From positions 1-64,000 of the forward strand of contig NZ_JAAKZX010000017.1 of NCBI RefSeq assembly GCF_011045025.1: a stretch of 64,000 bases of DNA, written 5' to 3'. The notes below the pieces were generated by a model. That model was not told the DNA's origin. It did no database searches and saw nothing but the letters and a program-made list of their open reading frames with translations. The position numbers and the translations under genes were made by a program. Within the stretch, counting starts at the first letter, position 1. Every line of letters starts with the position of its first letter. This DNA comes from Streptomyces ureilyticus (GTDB lineage Bacteria > Actinomycetota > Actinomycetes > Streptomycetales > Streptomycetaceae). Of this stretch, positions 51,055 through 59,390 are shown one piece after another.

Positions 51055-52626
51055 GTGAATCGTGCCCGCCGCCTGACCTTCGGCGACCTCATCCGCGAGC
51101 ACCGCCGCTCGTACCCCGACGCGATCGCCCTGGTCGACGGCGAAGTCCGGCTGACCTGGCCCGAGTTGGACGAGCGCACCAACCGGCTCGCCGACGCGCT
51201 CACCAGCACCGGGGTCGGACCCGGCGACCGGATCCTGTGGCTGGGCCAGAACTCGTTCCGGATCTGGGAACTCCTCGGTGCCGCCGCGAAGATCGGTGCC
51301 ATGGTCTGCCCGGGCTACTGGCGCTGGGCCGCCCCGGAGATGGCGTACGCGATCGAGGACTTCGACCCCCGCGTGATCGTCTGGCAGGACGAGGAGATCG
51401 GCGACACGGTCGGCAAGGCTCGGGCCGAACTGGGCGGTGAACACCGGGCGTTGTGGTTGCGCCATGACGCCGAAGGCGCGGAGTCGTACGAGGCTTTTCT
51501 GGCCTCCGGTTCGCCCGAGGACCCCCAGACGCACGTCGACCCCGACTCCGCGCTCCTCGTCATCTACACCGCGGCCATCAGCGGACGGCAGTCCGGCTCG
51601 ATGCTCTCGCACCGCAATCTGCTCGCGATGGGCGCGAGCGCCGCCTGGATGGGCGACATCGGCCAGGAGACCGCCTTCCTGGGCGCCGGACCCATGTTCC
51701 ACATCGGCAACTACCAGTTCTGGGGCATCCCGGCCTTCGTGCACGGCGGAAAGAACGTGGTCGTCCGCCGCGTGATCGCCGAGGAACTGCTCCCGGTACT
51801 CGCCGCCGAGCGCTGCACCCACGCGTATCTGATGCCCCCGACCATCGCGCAGCTCGTCGCGCTCAACCGCGAGGCCGGCCACGACCTGTCCCAGCTGCGG
51901 GCGAGTGTCGCGGCACCGGTGTGGGAGGGCATGGTGCCCACGGACACCAGCCGCTTCACCCGCAACGGCGGCGGCGAGGGCCGGGGTTACGGCCAGACCG
52001 AGGTGACCGGGTTCGCCGTCACCGGCGCCTACGGCGGGACCGGCACCGGCAACGCCGGACGTCCCGGGCCCTTCACCGCCGTACGCATTCTGGACAGCGG
52101 CGGCAGGGAGTGCGAGGCCGGCGAGGCCGGCGAGATCTGCGTACGCGGGGACCTCGTGCACCTCGGTTACTGGAACCGGCCCGAGATCAACGAGGAACGC
52201 TTCCGCTTCGGCTGGTGGCACACCACGGATCTGGGGCGGCGGGAGGCGGACGGCACGATCAGCTTCCTCGGTACGACGACCCGGATGCTCAAGTCCGCGG
52301 CCGAGAACATCTTCCCCGCCGAGGTCGAGAACTGCATCGAGTCGCACCCCGCCGTGAAGGAGGCCGCCGTGATCGGCGTCCCGAACGAGCGCTGGGCCCA
52401 GGACGTCAAGGCCGTCGTGGTCCTGCGGGACGACACCGAGGTCACGGCCGAGGACATCATCGAGCACTGCCGGGCCCGGATCGCCTCGTACAAGAAGCCC
52501 AAGACGGTGGAGTTCATCGACGCCCTGCCCCGCACCGGCGGCTACGCCAAGGACTACGACGTGCTCGACTCCCGCTTCGGCGGCGGAGGTTACCCCGGCG
52601 GCGACACGCTCGGCGCGGGACGGTGA
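51055..52626 (+). CDS. AMP-dependent acyl-CoA synthetase with variant P-loop
   Basis: A 523-residue adenylate-forming ligase. The usual YTSGTTGxPKG loop reads IYTAAISGRQSGSMLSHRN, a variant also seen, as I recall, in some actinobacterial FadD proteins. Other motifs: GRGYGQTEVTGFAVTG, WWHTTDLGRREADGTISFLGTTTRMLKSAAENIFPAEVE. The final catalytic Lys region reads RTGGYAKDYDVL instead of TGKxxR. GTG 51055 sits eight bases after GGAG. The substrate is unknown; activity with an altered loop needs testing. Confidence 0.9.
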   Translation: MNRARRLTFGDLIREHRRSYPDAIALVDGEVRLTWPELDERTNRLADALTSTGVGPGDRILWLGQNSFRIWELLGAAAKIGAMVCPGYWRWAAPEMAYAIEDFDPRVIVWQDEEIGDTVGKARAELGGEHRALWLRHDAEGAESYEAFLASGSPEDPQTHVDPDSALLVIYTAAISGRQSGSMLSHRNLLAMGASAAWMGDIGQETAFLGAGPMFHIGNYQFWGIPAFVHGGKNVVVRRVIAEELLPVLAAERCTHAYLMPPTIAQLVALNREAGHDLSQLRASVAAPVWEGMVPTDTSRFTRNGGGEGRGYGQTEVTGFAVTGAYGGTGTGNAGRPGPFTAVRILDSGGRECEAGEAGEICVRGDLVHLGYWNRPEINEERFRFGWWHTTDLGRREADGTISFLGTTTRMLKSAAENIFPAEVENCIESHPAVKEAAVIGVPNERWAQDVKAVVVLRDDTEVTAEDIIEHCRARIASYKKPKTVEFIDALPRTGGYAKDYDVLDSRFGGGGYPGGDTLGAGR

Positions 52627-52630
52627 GGCC

Positions 52631-53785
52631 GTGACCGACCGCCGGTCGCCCGTCATCGCGGGGGTGTACGCCACCGAACAGGCGCTGACCCTTCCTCATC
52701 GGGATGCCATGGACCTCGCCCTCGAAGCGGTACGCGGCGCGGTGGCGGACGCCGGTCTGAAGCCGTCCGACATCGACGGGGCTCAGGTTGACTGGCCGGG
52801 CCCCGGCGGCGTACCGGGCGAGGGCAGTTCCTGGGCCCGGATGCTCGGCCGCGACCTGCGCTGGACCAGCGACTCCATGCTGGACAACGCGGGCTCCCGG
52901 GGCCTGCTGAAGGCGGCAGCCGCCGTGCGCGCCGGGTACGCGGACACCGTCGTGGTCGGCGGCTGCAAGCTGGTCTCGCGCGGCGCGGGGCCGGTCGGCG
53001 CCGGCGTACCGCTGGAGTTCGCCGACGTCTGGGGCAGCTACGTCGTCGCCCAGTTCGCCCTGGTGGCGGCCCGGCACATGCACGAGTACGGGACCACCTC
53101 CCGCCAACTCGCCGAGGTCGCCGCCACCATCCGCAACAACGGCACCACCAACCCCGAGGCGATGATGTACGGCCGCGGCCCCTACACCGCCGACGACGTG
53201 CTCGCCTCCCGTATGGTCGCGACCCCCTTCCACCTCCTCGACTGCTGCATCGTCGGCGAGGGCGGCGCCGCGCTCGTGGTCACCACTGCCGAACGGGCCC
53301 GCGACTTGCCGCAGTCGCCCATCGCCGTGCTCGGTGGCGCGATGGAGTACCACCAGGCCGCGTACGCCAATCCGGCGCTCCTGAGTGAGGTCGGCATGCT
53401 CGGCCGAGACGCCGCCACACGCGCGTACGCGATGGCCGGGATCGGCGCGCAGGACGTGGACGTCTTCTCCCTCTACGACCCCAACTCCTTCGAAATCATC
53501 CGGCAGTTGGAAGCCCTGGGGCTGTGCGGCGAGGGCGAGGGCGGTCCGCTGGCCGCGAGCGGAGCCATCGCCGTGGGCGGCAAGCATCCCGTCAACCCGG
53601 ACGGCGGCTGTCTGGCGTACGCGTGGAACGGCACGCAGCAGATGACGCTCAAAGTCGTCGAAGCGGTACGGCAGTTGCGGGGCGCCGCCGTGCACCAGAT
53701 CACGGGCGCGGAGTTGGCCGTCGTCGGCAACGCCGGGTCCGGAGCGCAGCATTACGAGATGAGCGTGCTGGGGAGGACCGGATGA
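52631..53785 (+). CDS. Thiolase-like protein without active-site Cys (Ltp2-like aldolase candidate)
   Basis: A 384-residue thiolase-fold protein. Where thiolases have their nucleophilic Cys it has SMLDNAGSRGLLKAAAAV, with no Cys. The C-terminal block is NPDGGCLAYAWNGTQQMTLKVVEAV and GNAGSGAQHYEMSVL. Loss of the Cys, plus the DUF35 gene overlapping its end, matches the Ltp2-type retro-aldolases that remove side-chain fragments from steroid-CoA intermediates. GTG 52631 is two bases after the ligase stop. Confidence 0.88.
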   Translation: MTDRRSPVIAGVYATEQALTLPHRDAMDLALEAVRGAVADAGLKPSDIDGAQVDWPGPGGVPGEGSSWARMLGRDLRWTSDSMLDNAGSRGLLKAAAAVRAGYADTVVVGGCKLVSRGAGPVGAGVPLEFADVWGSYVVAQFALVAARHMHEYGTTSRQLAEVAATIRNNGTTNPEAMMYGRGPYTADDVLASRMVATPFHLLDCCIVGEGGAALVVTTAERARDLPQSPIAVLGGAMEYHQAAYANPALLSEVGMLGRDAATRAYAMAGIGAQDVDVFSLYDPNSFEIIRQLEALGLCGEGEGGPLAASGAIAVGGKHPVNPDGGCLAYAWNGTQQMTLKVVEAVRQLRGAAVHQITGAELAVVGNAGSGAQHYEMSVLGRTG

Positions 53786-54195
53786 CCGGCAGACCTGTTC
53801 CGCTGCCGACGGAGTTGTCGGAGCCGTTCTGGGCGGCGGCCCGGCGCGGCGAACTGGTCGTCCCGTACTGCCCTTCCTGCGACCTGCGGTTCTTCGTACC
53901 CGAACCCGCCTGCCCGGGGTGCATGTCGCCGGACTGGCGCTACGAGCCGAGCGCGGGCCGGGGAACCGTCTACTCGGTGACGGTGGTGCACCGAGCGCCA
54001 GGCCCGGGCTTCGACACACCTTTCGCGCTCGCCGTGATCGACCTGGACGACGGCGGCACCCTGCTGTCCCACGTGGACGCCGGCACCCCGGACAAGGTCG
54101 GCATCGGCCTGCGCGTACGCGTGGACTTCCGCCCCTTCACCGACGAGATCACGCTGCCGTACTTCGTACCGGACGCGATCGACGGACTCGACTGA
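53782..54195 (+). CDS. DUF35 Zn-ribbon/OB-fold partner protein
   Basis: A 137-residue protein with the zinc ribbon CPSCDLRFFVPEPACPGC and an OB fold (GRGTVYSVTVVHRAPGPGFDTPFALAVIDLDDGG). ATG 53782 overlaps the thiolase-like stop by four bases, the coupling expected for an obligate heterodimer. It is the shorter of two DUF35 copies in the island; each accompanies its own thiolase-like protein. Confidence 0.92.
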   Translation: MTGRPVPLPTELSEPFWAAARRGELVVPYCPSCDLRFFVPEPACPGCMSPDWRYEPSAGRGTVYSVTVVHRAPGPGFDTPFALAVIDLDDGGTLLSHVDAGTPDKVGIGLRVRVDFRPFTDEITLPYFVPDAIDGLD

Positions 54196-54234
54196 CAGTG
54201 ACCGGATGACCGAGTGAGGGCGGAGGTGGACACC

Positions 54235-54984
54235 GTGGCGAACACGCCGGTACGGGTCCCCAAGATGGCCGAGCTGGTGGCGGCACAGCTGCGCCGCAAG
54301 ATCGTACGCGGAGAGCTGACGGAGGGGGAGGCGCTGCCCGCCGAGACGGCGCTGATGGCGGAGTTCGCCGTGTCGCGGCCCACGCTGCGCGAGGCGTTCC
54401 GGGTGCTGGAGTCGGAGTCGCTGATCAGTGTGCGACGGGGTGCGCGGGGCGGGGCCCGGGTGCAGGTGCCCGAGCAGACGGTGGCCGCGCGTTACGCGGG
54501 CGTGGTGCTGGAGTACCGGGGCACGACCCTGAAAGACGTCTATGACGCCCGTACGGTCCTGGAGGCGCCGTGCGCCGGACTGCTCGCCGGGCGGCGCACG
54601 GACGAGGACCTGTCGCGGCTGCGCGCCGCGGTCGCCGAGGCGGAGCTGCTGATGGACGACCCGTCGGCCTTCATCCGCGCCCATATGGAGTTCCACGCGC
54701 TGGTGGTGGAGCTCGCGGGCAACGAGACGCTGACCGTACTGACGGGCATGGTCCGCCACATCATCGACCAGGCGAACTGGTCGCATGTCGACCTCGACGC
54801 GGGGACTCCCGAGAACATCCGGGCCAACCGGCGGGGTTTCCGCGCCCACGTCGCCCTTGTCGACCTCGTCGCTGCGCGCCGCGCGGAGGCTGCCGAGGAG
54901 TTGTGGCGGGTGCATCTCCAGGAGGCGGAGGACTATTTGCTGCAGAACCGGTCGATGACGACGGTTCTGGACCTGCTCGGCTGA
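54235..54984 (+). CDS. GntR-family regulator, FadR/FCD subgroup
   Basis: A 249-residue repressor-like protein. The winged helix is LVAAQLRRKIVRGELTEGEALPAETALMAEFAVSRPTLREAFRVLESESLISVRRG (about 10-70). The FCD ligand domain follows, with its metal-site residues traceable as DVYDARTVLEAP, HMEFHALVVELAGN and RRGFRAHVALVDLV. GTG 54235 has GGAGGT seven bases upstream; GTG 54214 is less likely. It ends the rightward operon. Candidate target dyads of FadR type occur at 32235, 34107, 34181 and 48244. Confidence 0.92.
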   Translation: MANTPVRVPKMAELVAAQLRRKIVRGELTEGEALPAETALMAEFAVSRPTLREAFRVLESESLISVRRGARGGARVQVPEQTVAARYAGVVLEYRGTTLKDVYDARTVLEAPCAGLLAGRRTDEDLSRLRAAVAEAELLMDDPSAFIRAHMEFHALVVELAGNETLTVLTGMVRHIIDQANWSHVDLDAGTPENIRANRRGFRAHVALVDLVAARRAEAAEELWRVHLQEAEDYLLQNRSMTTVLDLLG

Positions 54985-55158
54985 GGGGCGTCCCCCTCAC
55001 CGGCTCACGAGGAGGGCACGGCGCGGAAGCAGGGCTGATTCGACGTCCTCGTACTCACCGGAGTGGTGCCGGCCGCTCTCACCGCCAAGGACGCGTCCAG
55101 AGTCCGCACCGGGTACGGCCCGGCGAAGAACTCGCGCTCTGCTTCCCGCGCGTGGCCT

Positions 55159-56130
55159 CTAACCGAGCCAGGCCTTGACCTTGTCGGGGTTCGCGTCGAT
55201 CCACTTCTTCGCCGCTGCCTCCGGTGTCATCTTGTCGAGCGCGATGTACTTGGCGACGGTGTTCTGGTCTTCGTTGGTCCACGTGAAGTTCTTCACCAGG
55301 TCGTAGGCCGGGCTGCCCGACTTGGCGAACTTCGTGCTGACGATCTTGTCGAGGTCGAACACGGGGTAGTCGCAGGCGACTTTCGCCTTGTCCGCGTCGC
55401 AGCCTTCTGTGTGCTTGGGCAGGTCGACCTTGACCAGCGGCACCTCGGACAGGAACCACTGCGGCTCGTAGAAGTAGCCGATCACCCACTTCTTGTTCTT
55501 CTCGGCTTCCCGGAATGCCTGGATCAGCGCGGTCTCGCTGCCCGCGTACACCACTTTGAAGTCCAGCTTGAGGTTCTTCGCCAGGGCTTCGTCGTTGGTC
55601 TGGAACGACGGGTCGCCGTCCAGGAGCTGGCCCTTGCTGCCCGACTCGGATGTCTTGAAGTCGGCGGCGTACTTGTTGAGGTTCTTCCAGTTGGTGATGT
55701 CCGGGTGCTTCTTCGCGATCCACGGGGGGATGTACCAGCCGATGATTCCCTTGTTGCCGGTCGAGCCGAGGTTCACGGCGATCTTCTGCTGGTCGATGTA
55801 CTTCTTCTTCAGGTCGTCGTGGCCCCAGTTCTCCACGATGGCGTCGACCTCGCCCGTCTCGAAGCCCTGCCAGCTGATCTCCGCCTTCAGGTCCTTCGTG
55901 ACGACCTTGCAGCCGAGTTCCTTCTCCGCGACGTTCTTGATGACCGCCGCGTTGGCCTCGTAGCCCACCCACGGGCTGATCGCGAGGTTGAAGGTGCCGC
56001 ACTTGCCCGAGGCGGCGTCCGCCCCGGAGGATTCCTCGCCGACCTTCGCCCCGCCACAGGCGGTCAGGGTGAGACCGAGTACGGCCATCCCCGCCGCGCC
56101 GGAACGCCAATGTCCTCTACGTGGTGCCAT
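55159..56130 (-). CDS. Glycine betaine/choline-type substrate-binding lipoprotein
   Basis: A 323-residue OpuAC-family binding protein. The signal peptide ends in LTLTAC with Cys25. The binding domain contains LAISPWVGYEANAAVIKNVAEKELGCKVV, EISWQGFETGEVDAIVENWGHDD and WVIGYFYEPQWFLSEVPLVKVDLP, whose tryptophans suggest an aromatic cage for a quaternary amine. No permease or ATPase is next to it, so it is an orphan receptor that must use a transporter elsewhere. Confidence 0.92.
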   Translation of the reverse strand: MAPRRGHWRSGAAGMAVLGLTLTACGGAKVGEESSGADAASGKCGTFNLAISPWVGYEANAAVIKNVAEKELGCKVVTKDLKAEISWQGFETGEVDAIVENWGHDDLKKKYIDQQKIAVNLGSTGNKGIIGWYIPPWIAKKHPDITNWKNLNKYAADFKTSESGSKGQLLDGDPSFQTNDEALAKNLKLDFKVVYAGSETALIQAFREAEKNKKWVIGYFYEPQWFLSEVPLVKVDLPKHTEGCDADKAKVACDYPVFDLDKIVSTKFAKSGSPAYDLVKNFTWTNEDQNTVAKYIALDKMTPEAAAKKWIDANPDKVKAWLG

Positions 56131-56194
56131 GGTTCTGCTCCTTGTGCGCCGGGTGTATCGCGCCGTTGTCCGAGTGGTGGAGTCGAGATCCGGA

Positions 56195-56217
56195 TCGATA
56201 GGGGTGTCGATAGGGGT
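56195..56217. repeat. 11-bp direct repeat at the broken end of the FGE gene
   Basis: TCGATAGGGGT occurs at 56195-56205 and again at 56207-56217, one base apart. The second copy reaches the stop codon of the truncated formylglycine-generating enzyme. It may mark the deletion join or be an operator before the binding-protein gene. Confidence 0.45.
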
Positions 56218-56624
56218 CACGTCATGTCCAGTGCGCGATGACGCCAGTCGGCGCCCTCGACCTGGCGCCACCAGGGCGCGGCCGCCACCGCCCGGGTGGG
56301 CGGGAAGTCGTCGGGGAGCCGCCCGGCGAAGACGAACGACCAGCCGATTCGCTCGGCCGAGGTGCGGTACCCGGTGTCGGCGGCGAAGCGCGCGAACTGT
56401 TCGTTGGACACCGCGCAGGCGTCGATCCAGAAGGGGGCGACGTGCACCGTACGCACGGGACCTTCCCCGTCGGCCGGGTAGGCGAGGGCGTCCTGGCTGC
56501 CCATGAGGAACTGGCCGGCGGGGACGGCCACCATGCCCTCGGTGACCGCCGGGCGGACAGTGGATTGCCGGAGTCCCGGCGGCCGGCCCACGCTCCGACT
56601 GCCGGACGGTGCGCAGCAGTTCAC
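56217..56624 (-). pseudogene. Formylglycine-generating enzyme, N-terminal part only
   Basis: 135 codons beginning at GTG 56624, which overlaps the sulfatase stop by four bases. Residues from about 31 on are the sulfatase-maturase start: MVAVPAGQFLMGSQDALAYPADGEGP then VHVAPFWIDACAVSNEQFARFAADTGY and PWWRQVEGADWRH. At that point the family continues for about 170 residues, including the catalytic copper-binding cysteines; here it stops after RALDMT. The enzyme cannot be active. Confidence 0.8.
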
Positions 56625-58981
56625 TGGGCCCCCATGACGCGCCGGTGCAGTCCGCCGTCGAACTCGGACGACTCGGCGCTCTGGGCGCCCAGGTCGATGC
56701 GCATCGTGTGAAGGGTTCCGGTGAACTCGTTGTCGAGTACGGGGTAGTCGTCGGTGACCGGTGTGCTCAGGTCCACTCCGACGTCGAGTGTCTCGTCGAA
56801 GGAGAAGTAGTACGGGATGGTCTGATCGACCCGCCCGGTCGCGTGCTTCTCACCGTCCACCAGAAGCGTGGCGGTCCCACCCTTGCCGAGTCCGCCCCCG
56901 TCGTAGTCGAACTCGAGCCGGACCTCGTGCCGTCCCGGTGCCAGGGGCTCGCCGCCGCGCACGGTGTACAGGTTCATGCCGAAGTAGTTGTAGGCGTAGG
57001 CGGGCCTGCCCTCGGTGACGTACAGGGTCCAGCCGCCGAACCGGCCGCCCTGCGCGATGAGTACGCCCTCGGCAGTAGTGTCCGGCAGCTCGATGTCCGC
57101 GGTGATGCTGTGCGAGCGGTTCTTGATGTTGGGTGTGGTCTCCTCGGTGAACCGGCGCATGCCCGCGCGGTAGGTGACGGAGGTGCGGTCGCCGAGCAGA
57201 TCGATACGGCCGGCCACGGCCGGGTTCTCGCGCTCGGTGACCCGGTCGTCCAGGGGGAAGACCTGGTACTGCGCCGCCTCGATCAGGAACAGGTCCTGCA
57301 ACTGGCGCAGCTTCTGGGGGTGTTGGGCGGCGAGGTCGTGCGCCTGACTCCAGTCCTCGCTCAGGTCGTAGAGCTCCCAGACGTCCTCGGCGAACGGCCG
57401 GTCCCCCTCCGGCACCATCTCCCAGGGGATGCCGTGGCGGGTGACCGCCATCCAGCCGTCGTGGTAGATGCCGCGGTTGCCGCACATCTCGAAGTACTGG
57501 GTACGGCGGTGCTCGGGCGCCTGGGGGTCGGTGAGCGTCTGTTTCATGCTGGTGCCCTCGATGGGCTGCTGCGGCACCCCGTCGACGCTGAACGGCGCCG
57601 GAACGCCCACGCAGTCGAGGATTGTCGGCAGTACGTCGATGACGTGCGAGAACTGGTGACGGAGCCCGCCGCGCTCGGGGACCCCGCGTGGCCAGTGCAG
57701 GACCATGCCGTCCCGAGTGCCGCCGAAGTGTGAGGCCACCTGCTTGGTCCACTGGTAGGGCGTATTGAGCGCGAGGGCCCAGCCCGCGGGGGCGATCGGG
57801 TAGCTGAGCGGGCCGCCGATCTCGTCGAGGTGGTCGATCATCTCGTCCGGGTCGTCCACGATGCCGTGCCCCAGCCGGTGCTCGACGATCGTCCCCTCGA
57901 TGCCGCCCTCGCCCGAGGCGCCGTTGTCGCCCAGGACGTAGAGGATGATCGTGTTGTCCAGCTCGCCCAGTTCCTCCAGAGCGTCGAGGAACCTGCCGAC
58001 CTGTACGTCCGCGTGTTCGGTGAAGGCGGCGAAGGTCTCCATGAACCTGGCCGCCAACTTGCGCTGGTTGTCGGTCAGTTCGTCCCAGTGCGGAACGCCT
58101 TCCGCCCAGGGCGCGAGCTCCGTCTCCGGGGGTACGACGCCAAGTTCCTTCTGGCGTTCGAGGGTCGCCTCACGCTGCCGGTCCCAGCCGTGGTCGAACC
58201 GGCCGCGGTACTTCTCCTGCCATTCCGGGCCGACGTGCAGGGGCGCGTGCGCGGCGCCGAGCGCGAGGTAGGTGAAGAACGGCCGGTCCGGGGTCAGGGT
58301 GCGCTGCGTACGAACCCAGTCGATGGCGTGGTCGACGAGGTCCTCGGAGAGGTGGTAGCCGTCCTCGGGCCGGCGGTCCGGCTCGACGGGGGTGGTGCCC
58401 TGGTACAGCAGCGGGTACCAGTGGTTCATTTCGGCGCCCATGAACCCGTAGAAGGTGTCGAAGCCCTCCCCGGTCGGCCAGCGGTCGAACGGCCCGACCG
58501 CACTGATCTCCCGCGGCGGGGTCTGGTGCCACTTGCCGAAGGCCGCCGTGCTGTAGCCGTTGCCTTGCAGGATCTGCGCCATGGTCGCCGCGCTGCGCGG
58601 CCGGAACCCGTTGTACCCGGGGGCCGCGGTGGCCATCTCGGTGGTGCCGCCCATGCCCACCGAGTGATGGTTGCGCCCGGTCAGCAGGGCCTGCCGGGTC
58701 GGCGAGCACAGGGCCGTCACATGAAAGCGGGTGTAGCGCAGCCCGCCCTCCGCGAGCCGGTCCGCGGCCGGCATCTCGCACGGCCCGCCGAACGCGCTGG
58801 AAGTGCCGAAGCCGAGGTCGTCGACCAGCACGATCACCACGTTCGGGGCACCCTCCGGCGGCGGGACCGGACCGATGGGCGTGAACGCGGTCTCCTGGTC
58901 GTGAACGTCCATCGTGGTCGTCAGCGGCCGACGGGCGTCAGGCCGGGGGAGCACGTGCCGACCGGCGTCGAACTCAGTCAT
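56621..58981 (-). CDS. Arylsulfatase (formylglycine-dependent)
   Basis: A 786-residue sulfatase. Metal-binding Asp54-Asp55 lie in VLVDDLGFG, and the maturation motif is Cys92-Ser-Pro-Thr-Arg96 (ALCSPTRQALLTGRNHH), whose Cys must become formylglycine. Other catalytic elements: AAFGKWHQTP, LGAAHAPLHVGPEW, VLGDNGASGEGG, WTKQVASHFGGTRDGM. A beta-rich C-terminal domain of about 200 residues follows. There is no signal peptide, so it is cytoplasmic or exported by other means. GGAG precedes ATG 58981. Its coupled maturase is broken. Confidence 0.93.
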   Translation of the reverse strand: MTEFDAGRHVLPRPDARRPLTTTMDVHDQETAFTPIGPVPPPEGAPNVVIVLVDDLGFGTSSAFGGPCEMPAADRLAEGGLRYTRFHVTALCSPTRQALLTGRNHHSVGMGGTTEMATAAPGYNGFRPRSAATMAQILQGNGYSTAAFGKWHQTPPREISAVGPFDRWPTGEGFDTFYGFMGAEMNHWYPLLYQGTTPVEPDRRPEDGYHLSEDLVDHAIDWVRTQRTLTPDRPFFTYLALGAAHAPLHVGPEWQEKYRGRFDHGWDRQREATLERQKELGVVPPETELAPWAEGVPHWDELTDNQRKLAARFMETFAAFTEHADVQVGRFLDALEELGELDNTIILYVLGDNGASGEGGIEGTIVEHRLGHGIVDDPDEMIDHLDEIGGPLSYPIAPAGWALALNTPYQWTKQVASHFGGTRDGMVLHWPRGVPERGGLRHQFSHVIDVLPTILDCVGVPAPFSVDGVPQQPIEGTSMKQTLTDPQAPEHRRTQYFEMCGNRGIYHDGWMAVTRHGIPWEMVPEGDRPFAEDVWELYDLSEDWSQAHDLAAQHPQKLRQLQDLFLIEAAQYQVFPLDDRVTERENPAVAGRIDLLGDRTSVTYRAGMRRFTEETTPNIKNRSHSITADIELPDTTAEGVLIAQGGRFGGWTLYVTEGRPAYAYNYFGMNLYTVRGGEPLAPGRHEVRLEFDYDGGGLGKGGTATLLVDGEKHATGRVDQTIPYYFSFDETLDVGVDLSTPVTDDYPVLDNEFTGTLHTMRIDLGAQSAESSEFDGGLHRRVMGAQ

Positions 58982-59169
58982 GTAATTCTCCGATTCGGTC
59001 CCCTGCGAGGAAATGTCACACCCTCTTATCGCGGCCGAATTACCGGCGTAATGCAGCTGGACTTCAGCGGTCCGGGAGTACCCCTGCCTGCGACGCAGTC
59101 AAAGTGTCATTCGCCGCAGAAGCCGGTCAACAAGCGTTCTGAATTTTCGTGGACCGGTTTTGAATGAGG

Positions 59170-59190
59170 GCTATAGAAAGCTTCTATAGC
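59170..59190. promoter_or_regulatory. LysR-type palindrome, distal site
   Basis: CTATAGAAAGCTTCTATAG forms the core of a perfect 21-bp interrupted palindrome (9-bp arms, 3-base centre). It has the same ATAGAA-N3-TTCTAT layout as the site over the LysR start codon. It lies between the sulfatase and LysR genes. Confidence 0.7.
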
Positions 59191-59375
59191 GGGGCTTGGC
59201 ATCCGAGCCCCGCGCGGCGGGGCGTCCCGCCGTGGGGGCCGCGCAGCGGTGAGGCGCCGCCGTAGTCGGATAGGGCCGGGCGCCGGCCCTCCTCGGATCG
59301 GCCGGGGGCACCGCCGTCGTCGGACGGGACGGGCGTCGAGATCGCCACGCGGGCGCCGGACGGTTCGAAACGGCG

Positions 59376-59390
59376 ATAGAAATGTTCTAT
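59376..59390. promoter_or_regulatory. LysR-type palindrome overlapping the LysR start codon
   Basis: ATAGAAATGTTCTAT is a perfect 6+3+6 palindrome whose last two bases are the first two of ATG 59389. Binding here would block transcription or translation initiation of the regulator, which suggests autorepression. Confidence 0.65.

Noticed and set aside
27074-54984. A secondary-metabolite gene cluster
   Set aside because: CoA ligases and thiolase folds can suggest polyketide work, but no KS/AT/ACP or NRPS modules exist and the dehydrogenases plus ETF point to catabolism.
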